A stretch of 64,000 nucleotides of DNA. Source: an uncultured Flavobacteriaceae bacterium. GTDB lineage: Bacteria > Bacteroidota > Bacteroidia > Flavobacteriales > Flavobacteriaceae. How positions within the stretch are numbered: position 1 is the stretch's first letter; each line of letters starts with the position of its first letter. A model generated the notes under the pieces. The model saw only the letters and a program-made list of their open reading frames with translations. It was not told the DNA's origin and searched no databases. Made by a program: the position numbers and the translations under genes. Location: positions 434,001 through 498,000 of the forward strand of contig CANMSI010000001.1 in NCBI GenBank assembly GCA_947500575.1, read 5' to 3'. Below, one piece after another: positions 19,086 through 27,374 of the stretch.

Positions 19086-20498
19086 ATGATGAAAACAATA
19101 AAAACAATAGCAGTCCTTTTTGGTTTTCTAGCCATTATTTCCTGCGAAAACCGATTAGATGTTGTTCCAGAAGACAGTGTAGCTTCGAACACCGTATTTA
19201 ATAGTTTTGCAACCATTAATGGTGCCGTAGTAGGGATTTATAGCAAAAACCAAAGTGGGGACCTTAACGGAAATGCCCAGTTAATTTCAGATTTCATGGC
19301 AGACAATGTAGCCTTTGTGGGTAGTTTTCCTTCGCTACAAGAAATTGACCAATTTGAAACTTTAGCAACCAATGCAACCATTGATAACATCTGGTTGGAT
19401 GGGTATGAACTTATTGGCGCAGCCAATAACATTATTGTAAACTTACCTGAAGTTACAGAAGTTGCAGAATTGACTGACGCAGATAAAACGCAATTCATTG
19501 GAGAAGCCAAGTTCCTGAGAGCTGTTACCTATTTTCAATTGGTAAATCTTTTTGCGCAACCTTTTCAGGTAACGGGAGGCACCAATTTGGGAGTTCCAAT
19601 TATAACACAACCCTTTGAAGGTGGGGAAATCGCTGATTTCCAATTAGAACGTTCTACCGTAAATGAAGTACATGCTTTTATAGAACAAGATTTACTAGAT
19701 GCTGCTGCTGCCCTTCCAGAAGAAAATGGGGTACGTGCAGAAGCTGGTGCTGCAAGAGCTTTATTAGCAAGATTGAATTTATATCGTGAAAATTGGGAAG
19801 CTGCTGCTAATCTAGCAAACCAAGTAATTGCTTCAGGTAACTATCCATTGGCAGGAAGTTTTGATTTTTACGATGACAATCCAAACTCTACAGAAAATAT
19901 ATTTTCTGTAGTAAATACACCCACAGATGGACCCCAAGAACCTGCAGGTTCTGATGAAGTGTATGTGAACTTCTATAATGCTGCCCCTGGTGGAAGAGGA
20001 GATGCTCCTTTTAGCCAAGATTTGATAGATGCATTTGCAGCAGAAGCCGGAGATTTAAGATTTACTGATCTTTCCGTAGCTGCTTCTGATGCGCAAGGAA
20101 ACGATACTTTTTTCACCACCAAATACCCAGACATTGTTAATAATGCTTCAGATGGTATGGTGTTAAGAGCCGCAGAGATGTATCTTATTAGAGCCGAAGC
20201 AAATCTCAGAGGATCATTATCTATTGGAGATACTCCTTTGAATGATGTGAATACCATTCGGACCAGAGCAGGTCTTGCAAACTTAGGAGCTGTAGACTTG
20301 GATGCCATTCTACTAGAGAGAAGAAAAGAGCTTTGTTTTGAAGGGCATAGAAGAATGGATCTTCTTCGTAACAACCTTAATTTACGTCCAGGAGGAGGCG
20401 CAGCTTCTGCTCCGGGTGCAGATAAAGTTATTTTCCCAATCGTGGATGATGAAATTACAAACAATCCTAATATCACTCAAAACCCTGGAAATTTTTAA
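19086..20498 (+). CDS. SusD/RagB family nutrient-binding outer-membrane lipoprotein
   Basis: The 470-residue product has a lipoprotein signal with Cys at 20 (LAIISCENRL), the SusD N-terminal TPR scaffold (GEAKFLRAVTYFQLVNLFAQ and GAARALLARLNLYRENWEAA), and the C-terminal LLERRKELCFEGHRRMDLLR motif that is nearly invariant in the family. It caps the SusC channel and binds the incoming ligand at the surface. Two adjacent ATGs exist; either start gives the same signal. An intrinsic terminator follows 37 bases after the stop. Confidence 0.95.
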   Translation: MMKTIKTIAVLFGFLAIISCENRLDVVPEDSVASNTVFNSFATINGAVVGIYSKNQSGDLNGNAQLISDFMADNVAFVGSFPSLQEIDQFETLATNATIDNIWLDGYELIGAANNIIVNLPEVTEVAELTDADKTQFIGEAKFLRAVTYFQLVNLFAQPFQVTGGTNLGVPIITQPFEGGEIADFQLERSTVNEVHAFIEQDLLDAAAALPEENGVRAEAGAARALLARLNLYRENWEAAANLANQVIASGNYPLAGSFDFYDDNPNSTENIFSVVNTPTDGPQEPAGSDEVYVNFYNAAPGGRGDAPFSQDLIDAFAAEAGDLRFTDLSVAASDAQGNDTFFTTKYPDIVNNASDGMVLRAAEMYLIRAEANLRGSLSIGDTPLNDVNTIRTRAGLANLGAVDLDAILLERRKELCFEGHRRMDLLRNNLNLRPGGGAASAPGADKVIFPIVDDEITNNPNITQNPGNF

Positions 20499-20534
20499 TA
20501 TAAATAGTAGTGTTAGTTATATTAAATGAAGAAG

Positions 20535-20568
20535 ACCGTCCCTATACTGCAATTAGGGGCGGTTTTTG
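20535..20568 (+). terminator. Terminator of the susCD operon
   Basis: ACCGTCCCTA (20535-20544) pairs with TAGGGGCGGT (20554-20563), 10 bp with one G-U pair, and is followed by TTTTT. It lies between susD and the next gene. Confidence 0.85.
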
Positions 20569-20589
20569 GTTTCACTTAAAATTTGAACT

Positions 20590-21279
20590 ATGAAAAAAAC
20601 AATTTTATGCATCTTGTTGCTAGTATTAACGTACGCCCATGCCCAGATTGCACAACCAAAAAATGATTCTTTTAATGAACTTGTCTTTTTTGTTGGTACA
20701 AACACTTCTAAATACGATAAGGCAGAAGGGTCTAGGTACATAGCGAACGACTTTAAATCTGCAAAGATTAATAACTATGCGCAGACACAATTAGTTCGAT
20801 TCAACATAATAGAAAATCTAATCGAAGTAAAGAAAGCTGATGGAACTATCATGTCTTTATCCAAATCCTATCCATATACCATTACGTTCTTAGATGGATC
20901 TAATAAAGTATATGAAACTAGAGCATACGTTGATGATGAGGGGAATCAAAGAAATACATTTTTTGAAAAAATCCATACAGCTAACTCCTATTCTCTTTTT
21001 CTAAGATCGCGGGTAAAATATATTCCAGGGAGACCAGAAAAAAGCAGTTATGAGCCAGCTAAACCTGCAAAATTTGTAGGCTTGGATCCTGTTTACCATG
21101 TAACAGACAACAGCGATTCTAAAAACCTACTACAAATCCCCACTAAAAAGAAGCAATTTTTGCGTCTCTATAAAAACAGATCGAAAGAACTTGATGCATT
21201 TATAAAGCAAAACAAGTTACGTCTTGATACGTCTAAGGATTTAATTGCTGCCTTAGACTTTTATTATGAAAAAGAGTAA
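20590..21279 (+). CDS. Secreted protein of unknown function
   Basis: The 229-residue product has a clear Sec signal (MKKTILCILLLVLTYAHAQ, cleavage after HAQ), then a mixed alpha/beta, Lys-rich mature part with no Cys. Features visible are YDKAEGSRYIANDF, an ITFLDGSNKVYETRAYVDDE beta stretch and a Lys-rich C-terminal helical end. I do not recognise the family. It follows the susCD terminator by 22 bases and precedes the orphan leader copy, so it may be a separate unit that belongs functionally with the SusC/SusD pair. That is inference from position only. Confidence 0.7.
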   Translation: MKKTILCILLLVLTYAHAQIAQPKNDSFNELVFFVGTNTSKYDKAEGSRYIANDFKSAKINNYAQTQLVRFNIIENLIEVKKADGTIMSLSKSYPYTITFLDGSNKVYETRAYVDDEGNQRNTFFEKIHTANSYSLFLRSRVKYIPGRPEKSSYEPAKPAKFVGLDPVYHVTDNSDSKNLLQIPTKKKQFLRLYKNRSKELDAFIKQNKLRLDTSKDLIAALDFYYEKE

Positions 21280-21315
21280 AACTAATAGGAGAAAATGTGA
21301 ATTTGTAAATCAGGC

Positions 21316-21385
21316 GTAAACTTTCGTCGGAAAAGTAAACGTTTATAAGCATTGCCAACAAATTGTAATAGAGGGCTTTACTTTG
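21316..21385 (+). promoter_or_regulatory. Second copy of the susC operator/promoter
   Basis: GTAAACTTTCGT (21316-21327) and GTAAACGTTTAT (21335-21346) repeat with the same 19-base period as upstream of susC, and TACTTTG (21379-21385) again starts exactly 33 bases after the second repeat. No transporter gene follows. Confidence 0.65.
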
Positions 21386-21398
21386 AGTAACAAACTAT

Positions 21399-21507
21399 AT
21401 GTAAAGCAGCTCTGAAGAACTTACACCTAAAAGAACAAAACCTCTGTCTCATTTTTAGGGTAATTATTTGAATTAGCTATCAAAACCATTCAGAGCTGCC
21501 CTTACAT
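21399..21507 (+). ncRNA. Orphan copy of the structured susC leader (copy 2)
   Basis: ATGTAAAGCAGCTCTGAA (21399-21416) pairs with TTCAGAGCTGCCCTTACAT (21489-21507). Inside, CCTAAAA (about 21426-21432) pairs with TTTTAGG (about 21453-21459), where copy 1 has CTTAAGAA and TTCTTAAAG. With its own promoter copy and the terminator at 21619 it could give a free RNA of about 260 nt. Alternatively it is what is left of a deleted SusC/SusD locus. Confidence 0.6.
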
Positions 21508-21618
21508 TGAATGAATCAAAATTAAGTTAAAAATACGAAACAAAACGTTAAAACTAATTCTTTCCTAAGATGTTGACAAAACAATGGTTACACACTAGGG
21601 ATAAGTATGTAGCTGTTA

Positions 21619-21658
21619 AAAAGTCGACTCTTTCTGAGTCGACTTTTATTCTTTTTTT
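21619..21658 (+). terminator. Strong hairpin terminator (may act on both strands)
   Basis: AAAAGTCGACTC (21619-21630, allowing one more A) pairs with GAGTCGACTTTT (21636-21647) over 12 perfect base pairs around a TTTCT loop, followed by ATTCTTTTTTTT. On the opposite strand the A-run reads as T's, so it can also end the minus-strand gene whose stop is at 21646. Confidence 0.88.
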
Positions 21659-22155
21659 TGATATAAGCCATCAAAGGCGACACGCACTACCTCATCTTTA
21701 TGTAAAACCTCCCAGAGCTGACGAACACTCCCGTCAGCATTTAAAGTCCATATAATGCGGTCTACATATGCCTTCCCATCCTTTCGAATAGACGGATTAG
21801 AAGACATGATCATCTGATCACCAACTCTATTCCCCTTTAGCTTTAAATGTGTACCAGAATTATCAATCCAGAGTTGTTCCCACTGCTTTGTTTTTAAGTT
21901 ATAAAAATTGGTGCTACTGCCAGTATTTTTTCCATTGGCACTTACCCAATGTTCGATCAGTATGCAATCCTCTTCTTCCTTTTCTATCATATTAGTTCCT
22001 GCCAGACTGCCATCTGCTGTAGTTACTTCCCAGCTACCCAACCAAAAATCAAACGCTTTGTGCTGCTCACTGCAGCAAGCACATATATTAGACTGCCCTA
22101 TAGCCATCATCACCATTAGAAACAAGCAGCAGCATATGAAGTATCTTATTTTCAT
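21646..22155 (-). CDS. Secreted DUF1579-like protein
   Basis: The 169-residue product has an N-terminal signal ending in GQ/S and a mature domain of the DUF1579/lipocalin-like type: KAFDFWLGSWEVTTADGSLA opens it, and CILIEHWVSANGKNTGSSTN, KQWEQLWIDNSGTHLKLKG and a final strand follow. Members of this group are secreted beta-barrel proteins of unknown ligand. Cys residues cluster at the mature N-terminus (ICACCSEQ), which is odd and could bind a metal or form a disulfide. It converges on the orphan leader and shares the hairpin at 21619. Confidence 0.75.
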   Translation of the reverse strand: MKIRYFICCCLFLMVMMAIGQSNICACCSEQHKAFDFWLGSWEVTTADGSLAGTNMIEKEEEDCILIEHWVSANGKNTGSSTNFYNLKTKQWEQLWIDNSGTHLKLKGNRVGDQMIMSSNPSIRKDGKAYVDRIIWTLNADGSVRQLWEVLHKDEVVRVAFDGLYQKKE

Positions 22156-22201
22156 TGCTTTGATTTAAAATTTAAAAAATTCCTCATTCGAGGATTTAGA
22201 A

Positions 22202-22984
22202 TTACGGTACTTGTAACAAATACTGAATTACGTTCTCGTTAAATACCTTGGGTTGTTCTACATTGACTACATGCCCACAATTTTCAACTACGAATAACTC
22301 TGATTTGGAATGCGCCTGCACAACTTGTTTGATAGATGGAAGAAAAAGATAATCTTCCGCTCCCATAACATACAAGGTAGGTATTTTAATATCCATGGTT
22401 CTAAAAAACCGTAGTAATGGATTTATTTCAGATGTTAGTTTAAACCAACGTATAAATTCTTTCTGATAAAGCTTTTTTGCCTCTCTTACAAAGAGCAAAC
22501 GAGATTCCTTGTGATTCTTATTAGGCATAATAACAAAGGCAAAAAATTTGTAGAGCCACAAATAAGGAACAATTGATTTAAAAATGACACCCAGTCGCAT
22601 CAATACCTGCGATCTAAAATTAAGTTTCATAATAGCACCACCCATCACCATGCTCTCAACCAACTGTGGATATTTCTCTGCCAAGTTTCTAATGAGAATG
22701 GTACCGAGTGAAATACCAATAAAATGAGACTTTTCAATCTTCTCATAATGTATTACCTCTACAATGTCATCGGTAATAGAATCAAAAGTATATTTATCGC
22801 TAAAAGCATCTTTTAAGGCAGGTTTGGAGTTTCCATGTCCTCTTAAATCTAGCAACAATACATTAAACTCTTTCTTAAATTCACGTACTTGCTTAAACCA
22901 AATAGAAGAACTACCTCCAGCTCCGTGAACAAAGGTGACCCACTTAGTGGAACTAGGATGATGGTAGGTGGTATAGCTTAGCAA
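22202..22984 (-). CDS. Alpha/beta hydrolase
   Basis: The 260-residue protein has the classic cytoplasmic alpha/beta-hydrolase motifs: oxyanion HGAGG near residue 20, DLRGHGNSKP, the nucleophile elbow GISLG (Ser about 93), the acid loop MGAEDYLFLP and the catalytic His in ENCGHVVNVEQP. The start is a TTG (no ATG lies before the oxyanion motif), and a TATATTTG box overlaps it, so the message may have almost no leader. The substrate is not indicated; such proteins are often esterases or thioesterases. Confidence 0.88.
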   Translation of the reverse strand: MLSYTTYHHPSSTKWVTFVHGAGGSSSIWFKQVREFKKEFNVLLLDLRGHGNSKPALKDAFSDKYTFDSITDDIVEVIHYEKIEKSHFIGISLGTILIRNLAEKYPQLVESMVMGGAIMKLNFRSQVLMRLGVIFKSIVPYLWLYKFFAFVIMPNKNHKESRLLFVREAKKLYQKEFIRWFKLTSEINPLLRFFRTMDIKIPTLYVMGAEDYLFLPSIKQVVQAHSKSELFVVENCGHVVNVEQPKVFNENVIQYLLQVP

Positions 22985-23197
22985 ATATATTTTTTTATAA
23001 ATGTAATCGAATTCTTTGATAAAAGCCCAAAATTAGTACTTTTTTAAAATAAATGATTTGATTCCATTCTTTGAAATACCCTTACAATAGCATCTGATTT
23101 TAAACATGTAATTCGATTTTTGTTAAATTTTAGATGAAACACCTGATTTTTAGATGAATACACCCTACTACAGACATCCAAACCTGCCATTTGATCG

Positions 23198-23205
23198 TAT
23201 ATTTG
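23198..23205 (+). promoter_or_regulatory. -7 promoter box TATATTTG
   Basis: A perfect match to the Bacteroidota TAnnTTTG element, 19 bases before the ATG of the small gene at 23225. Confidence 0.65.
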
Positions 23206-23224
23206 TAAGAACAAAGATTTAGTT

Positions 23225-23419
23225 ATGGAAAAGCAGTATTGTAAAGTAGGAACGGTAACTTCTGTTACTAGTGGAAGTAAGTCTATCTCTATGTTGGAAT
23301 ACCAATATCAAAATTTCTTAGAGAAAGCATCAAATATAAAATACACAGACGCAAAGTTGGGTGAATTTTTCGAACAGAAAGCTCAGAAAATCGGGAAGAT
23401 TCTGGAGAATTTAGTGTAG
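23225..23419 (+). CDS. Small conserved-looking protein of 64 residues
   Basis: The product is a soluble peptide with a short Ser/Thr-rich start (YCKVGTVTSVTSGSKSISML) and a charged, helical remainder ending FFEQKAQKIGKILENLV. The perfect -7 box upstream and a clean ATG support expression. It is isolated between an alpha/beta hydrolase and pyrF and converges on pyrF. I do not recognise the family. Confidence 0.55.
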   Translation: MEKQYCKVGTVTSVTSGSKSISMLEYQYQNFLEKASNIKYTDAKLGEFFEQKAQKIGKILENLV

Positions 23420-23424
23420 CTATT

Positions 23425-24246
23425 TTAGGATCTTAACACAAGTTCCCTCTTCATCTGTTCCTGTAATTCTTTTGCTTTTGTTGCAGCCGCTTCTGCAAAA
23501 TCTTTCTCTTTAGACGCATATATAATTCCTCTAGAAGAATTAATCAACAGTCCCACACTATCATTCATTCCATAGGCACATACATCTTCTAAGCTCCCCC
23601 CCTGCGCTCCAACACCAGGGACAAGAAGAAAATGATTTGGTATTATTTTACGTATCTCTTTCAAATAGGTAGCTTTTGTAGCACCTACCACATACATTAA
23701 ATTTTCTGAACCTTCATAAGTAAGCGAGGTTTCCAAAACCACTTTATAGAGTTCGGTTCCTCCTATCTGTTGGGTTTGATAATCATAGGCACCCTTATTA
23801 GATGTCAGAGCAAGCAAAATAGTGTGTTTGTTATCAAAGGCTAAAAAAGGTTCTACAGAATCCTTTCCCATATAAGGAGCAATCGTAACCGAATCAAAAC
23901 CTAAATCTTCAAAAAAAGCTTTTGCATATCTCGTAGAAGTATTTCCAATATCTCCTCGCTTTGCATCCGCGATCGTAAAAATTTCAGGATACTTTGTATT
24001 TAAATATTGAATTGTTTTTTCCAAAGATGCCCATCCTTGCATACCATAAGCTTCATAAAAAGCAATATTTGGTTTATAGGCCACGCATAAATGATGCGTA
24101 GCATCTATAATCGCTTTATTGAAAGAAAATATAGGGTCTTCTTCTGATAATAAATGAGGAGGAATTTTATCTAGATCGGTATCCAATCCAATACAAAGAA
24201 AAGATGCTTTTTTACGGATTTGAGCAATCAGTTGTTCTGTTGTCAT
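23425..24246 (-). CDS. pyrF: Orotidine 5'-phosphate decarboxylase
   Basis: The 273-residue protein belongs to the longer (type 2) PyrF group. The signature [19 protein letters not shown] contains the catalytic Asp/Lys/Asp set, [14 protein letters not shown] is the first beta strand, and [16 protein letters not shown] is the phosphate-binding loop. It makes UMP from OMP, the last step of pyrimidine synthesis. It starts 9 bases downstream of the prfA stop, so both genes are on one message. Confidence 0.97.
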   Translation of the reverse strand: MTTEQLIAQIRKKASFLCIGLDTDLDKIPPHLLSEEDPIFSFNKAIIDATHHLCVAYKPNIAFYEAYGMQGWASLEKTIQYLNTKYPEIFTIADAKRGDIGNTSTRYAKAFFEDLGFDSVTIAPYMGKDSVEPFLAFDNKHTILLALTSNKGAYDYQTQQIGGTELYKVVLETSLTYEGSENLMYVVGATKATYLKEIRKIIPNHFLLVPGVGAQGGSLEDVCAYGMNDSVGLLINSSRGIIYASKEKDFAEAAATKAKELQEQMKRELVLRS

Positions 24247-24255
24247 AGTAGCTGC

Positions 24256-25332
24256 TTAAAAAATCTCAGAAGCTTCCTTCATCTTTTCTGTATTCTCTAC
24301 TAACATCAATTCATCAATTATTTTCTGAACATCGCCATTGATAATATTCTGAAGATCGTACAGCGTAAGCCCAATTCTATGGTCGGTAACTCTTCCTTGA
24401 GGATAGTTGTAGGTTCTAATTTTAGCAGACCTATCACCACTGCTTACCTGAGAACTTCTCTTCGCTGCATCTTCTTCTTGTTTCTTTGCCAATTCCAAAT
24501 CGTACAAACGAGATCTTAATACCTTAAAAGCTTTCTCTTTATTTTTATGTTGTGATTTTTGATCCTGACACTGCGCTACTAACCCAGTAGGCACGTGTGT
24601 AAGTCGCACCGCAGAATAGGTTGTATTTACAGATTGCCCTCCTGGTCCTGAAGAACAGAAAAAATCAATTCTTACGTCCTTAGGTTCTATCTGTACATCA
24701 AATTCTTCTGCTTCCGGTAATACCATTACCGTAGCAGCACTGGTATGCACTCTCCCTTGTGTTTCCGTTTGCGGCACACGTTGCACCCGGTGTACACCCG
24801 CTTCAAACTTTAAAGTTCCATAAACATCTTCGCCTGTAACCTCAAATTGCACTTCTTTAAAGCCTCCACTAGTCCCTTCACTAAAATCAATGGTGCTGGT
24901 TCGCCAGCCTTTAGATTCGCAATATTTAGTATACATCCGATAGAGATCGCCCGCAAAAATACTAGCTTCATCTCCTCCTGTTCCAGCACGTATTTCTACA
25001 ACAACATTTTTGGCATCTTCTGGGTCTTTGGGAATCAACATCAACTTAATTTCTTCCTCTAATATTGGCAATGCTGCTTTGGCTTCATCTAACTGCATTT
25101 TGGCCATCTCCAACATTTCCGGATCACTGCCGTCAGCTATAATTTCTTCGGCTTCCTTCATATTATCCGTAAGCGTCATATATTCACTACGCTTATCCAC
25201 CAGGTTTTTTAAATCCTTGTATTCCTTATTCAGCTGCACGTAACGCTTTTGATCGGTAATAATATCAGGCTGGATTATTAGGTCCGAAACCTCATCAAAA
25301 CGTTGTTTTACTATGTTTAACTTATCTAACAT
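24256..25332 (-). CDS. prfA: Peptide chain release factor 1
   Basis: The 358-residue product carries the GGQ motif of class I release factors ([20 protein letters not shown]) needed for peptidyl-tRNA hydrolysis, and has RF1 length. Domain order is standard: N-terminal helical domain (1-100), an [19 protein letters not shown] strand-rich domain and the C-terminal [16 protein letters not shown] end. RF1 reads UAA and UAG. It leads the prfA-pyrF unit. Confidence 0.97.
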   Translation of the reverse strand: MLDKLNIVKQRFDEVSDLIIQPDIITDQKRYVQLNKEYKDLKNLVDKRSEYMTLTDNMKEAEEIIADGSDPEMLEMAKMQLDEAKAALPILEEEIKLMLIPKDPEDAKNVVVEIRAGTGGDEASIFAGDLYRMYTKYCESKGWRTSTIDFSEGTSGGFKEVQFEVTGEDVYGTLKFEAGVHRVQRVPQTETQGRVHTSAATVMVLPEAEEFDVQIEPKDVRIDFFCSSGPGGQSVNTTYSAVRLTHVPTGLVAQCQDQKSQHKNKEKAFKVLRSRLYDLELAKKQEEDAAKRSSQVSSGDRSAKIRTYNYPQGRVTDHRIGLTLYDLQNIINGDVQKIIDELMLVENTEKMKEASEIF

Positions 25333-25429
25333 GATCTTTCTTCACTTGAATTGCGAATTTACAATTTTTTTCAAAGGTGAATTAAGCGAATACAATAAAG
25401 AAAAAAGAAATAGACCAGCCGCCTATTGA

Positions 25430-26422
25430 TTATTGATTCGTATAGAGGATTCCGCCACTTTTATGCGTTTCGTTATTCGCATCAACAATGATTACTTCCG
25501 TACCTCTTAGCTGATTTACGAGCGCTAAACCCGCATCCTTCCCTAAAATAAAAATAGCGGTAGCTAGCGCATCTGATAACTCCGCGGTTTTTGCAAAAAT
25601 AGAAACGCTGTTAATCCCTTTACAAGGAAAACCGGTTCTAGGATCTAATATGTGTGAATACTTTTTTCCGCCGAAACTTACATATCTTCCATAACTGTTT
25701 GCAGTAGCCACGGAAGATTCTACAATAGGAAGCCAAGAGAATATTTTATCCTTACTCTTAGGATTTGCGATACCAATTAACCATTTCTCCCCACTGGCTT
25801 TAGTTCCCCAAGTAGTTAAATCTCCTCCGGCATTAATAATACCTGCTCTTACCTGTTTAGAAATTAAAAGTGCTTTGGCTTTATCTGCAGCATACCCTTT
25901 TCCGATGGCTCCAAAACCAATTTTCATTCCTTTCTCCTTAAGGTATACAGTACTGTGATTACTATCTAAAATAATTTTTTGGTAGTCGATCTTTGCTACA
26001 GCTCTTTTGATCTCTGCTGCTGTTGGCGCATATTCCATAGTTCCATCAAATTTCCAAATATCGTCCATAGCGGCGTAAGAAATATCGAAAGCACCATTGG
26101 TAAGCTCAGAAATCTGTTTAGAACGTTGTATAAGATTAAAAAGTTCTCTACTTACTTTAATGGGTTTTATTCCTGCATTTTTATTGATAAGTGAGGTTTC
26201 CGAATCCTTATCCCAAGAAGATATTATTTTTTCGATGCGTTTAATTTCCGCGGTGGCTTCCTCAATATTTATATAGCCAATTTCTTCATTAGAAGTAACT
26301 ACCGTAATATCAAATGTACTTCCCATGAGTTTCATGGTTCGTTTCACGGTTACATAAGGAGTCTCCTGACTATAGCCCATATGCATCAGAAGGACAAAAA
26401 ACAAAGACAGCAGATTTTTCAA
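25430..26422 (-). CDS. apbE: FAD:protein FMN transferase
   Basis: A 330-residue ApbE-family protein with a signal peptide, so it acts outside the cytoplasmic membrane. Visible are MGSTFDITVV, FGAIGKGYAADKA (flavin-binding core), IINAGGDLTTWG and SHILDPRTGFPCKGINSVS with the metal-binding DALATAIFILG helix. It transfers FMN from FAD to a Thr or Ser of a target protein. Its ATG overlaps the stop of the thioredoxin gene by 4 bases (ATGA), and the Rieske gene precedes, so the three form one operon. No obvious flavinylated partner is in the window. Confidence 0.93.
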   Translation of the reverse strand: MKNLLSLFFVLLMHMGYSQETPYVTVKRTMKLMGSTFDITVVTSNEEIGYINIEEATAEIKRIEKIISSWDKDSETSLINKNAGIKPIKVSRELFNLIQRSKQISELTNGAFDISYAAMDDIWKFDGTMEYAPTAAEIKRAVAKIDYQKIILDSNHSTVYLKEKGMKIGFGAIGKGYAADKAKALLISKQVRAGIINAGGDLTTWGTKASGEKWLIGIANPKSKDKIFSWLPIVESSVATANSYGRYVSFGGKKYSHILDPRTGFPCKGINSVSIFAKTAELSDALATAIFILGKDAGLALVNQLRGTEVIIVDANNETHKSGGILYTNQ

Positions 26423-26889
26423 TTTACAAAGGCATTAAGAAGTGATAAATAGCCCGTAGCATCTACTTTTTCATACCCTACTTTACCTAAAACATCTTCT
26501 CTTTTATTGAGAACTACTACTAACGGGAAGTGTCCTTTAGGGTTATATAAGGCGGCTAATTTGCCATTCTCAGCTACTTTTTCCTTGGAAAGTTGATTGG
26601 CTTTTTTTCTAGGAAAATCTGCTTTGTATAAAACATAATTCTCACTGGCATAGGTTTTAAAAACATCTGACTGCCAAATCTTCTTTTCTAGTTTTTTACA
26701 AGGTCCACACCAATCTGAACCAGCAAAAACCACAATTAGTGGCTTATCTTCTGTTTGTGCTATACTCAAAGCTGAGCCATAGTTCTCCTGCCAATCTTGT
26801 CCAGAAAGACAGATCGTCATAAATAAGCACACAAGCGAGACTACGTTTTTCACAAATAACGATTGAGGGAACCCGAGGGAACTATTCAA
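26419..26889 (-). CDS. Secreted thioredoxin-fold protein
   Basis: The 156-residue product has a signal segment, then a thioredoxin fold of the DsbD-gamma/thioredoxin_7 type: DKPLIVVFAGSDWCGPCKKL with the active site W60-C-G-P-C64, and a cis-Pro loop HFPLVVVLN. It acts as a periplasmic disulfide reductase or electron carrier. Its start overlaps the Rieske gene by 8 bases and its stop overlaps apbE by 4, so expression is coupled. The grouping suggests extracytoplasmic electron transfer, by inference. Confidence 0.9.
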   Translation of the reverse strand: MNSSLGFPQSLFVKNVVSLVCLFMTICLSGQDWQENYGSALSIAQTEDKPLIVVFAGSDWCGPCKKLEKKIWQSDVFKTYASENYVLYKADFPRKKANQLSKEKVAENGKLAALYNPKGHFPLVVVLNKREDVLGKVGYEKVDATGYLSLLNAFVN

Positions 26890-27325
26890 AGACTCGTAGC
26901 ATATCTCCGGTCAATTCTGTATTAAAAATCTTAAGCTTATTGGAGGTTACTGTGTTCAGCGGATTTCCTTGCTGATCAAATCTTGAACCATGGGTATCAC
27001 ATCTGTAAATACCCCCATCAAGATCTAAAAAGCGAACTTGATCGGTCTGTTGATGCGAACATATTTGACTTGCTGCCACAAAAATACCTTCAAGATTTCT
27101 TACGACCACTACGTCGTTTTTTAGAATAAAACCTCCATTAGTCGAGAGGTTATTTGCCTCCTCAGATGTTAAATCAACCGTAAAATCTACTCCAGTAGGA
27201 ATAGGTTTCATATCTTCAGGTGCAACGTCATCACTGCTCTCACTAGAACATCCATGCAAACAAGGAAAAACAACGGCAAAGGCTGCCCCCGCTCCAAGTG
27301 TTCTTAGAAATGCTTTTCTTTCCAT
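26882..27325 (-). CDS. Rieske [2Fe-2S] lipoprotein
   Basis: The frame is open from 27406, but the natural start is the ATG at 27325, giving MERKAFLRTLGAGAAFAVVF and a lipobox LHGC (Cys 26), 147 residues. Two cluster motifs are present: C-S-H in QICSHQQTD and C-D-T-H in YRCDTHGSRFD. The extra disulfide Cys residues of bc1-type Rieske proteins are missing, so a lower-potential cluster is expected. It starts 49 bases after the purM stop. Partner enzyme unknown. Confidence 0.9.
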   Translation of the reverse strand: MERKAFLRTLGAGAAFAVVFPCLHGCSSESSDDVAPEDMKPIPTGVDFTVDLTSEEANNLSTNGGFILKNDVVVVRNLEGIFVAASQICSHQQTDQVRFLDLDGGIYRCDTHGSRFDQQGNPLNTVTSNKLKIFNTELTGDMLRVFE

Positions 27326-27374
27326 AACTAGCCATTTAGTATAGAAAACGTAATAATTGGGATATTCGTATACC

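Larger units (their letters stand above)
21280..21645. other. Intergenic region holding an orphan susC promoter/leader copy
   Basis: This 366-base stretch consists largely of a diverged second copy of the region upstream of susC: operator-like repeats, -7 element and folded leader. About 60 untranslatable-looking bases and a strong hairpin terminator follow. A 61-codon ORF begins at 21570 in the place where SusC would start, but it runs through the hairpin and into the opposite gene and is not convincing. Confidence 0.6.

Noticed and set aside
19973-20476. Minus-strand ORF of 167 residues inside susD
   Set aside because: Shadow of the SusD reading frame; low-complexity, no family motifs, and SusD is certain.
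21300-21520. The duplicated leader as a MITE
   Set aside because: The copies have no terminal inverted repeat at their ends or target duplication, and both contain promoter elements at fixed spacing; the inverted repeat is internal.
21570-21755. 61-codon ORF after the orphan leader as a SusC remnant
   Set aside because: It shows no SusC motif and crosses the terminator and the opposite gene; only the position suggests a link.
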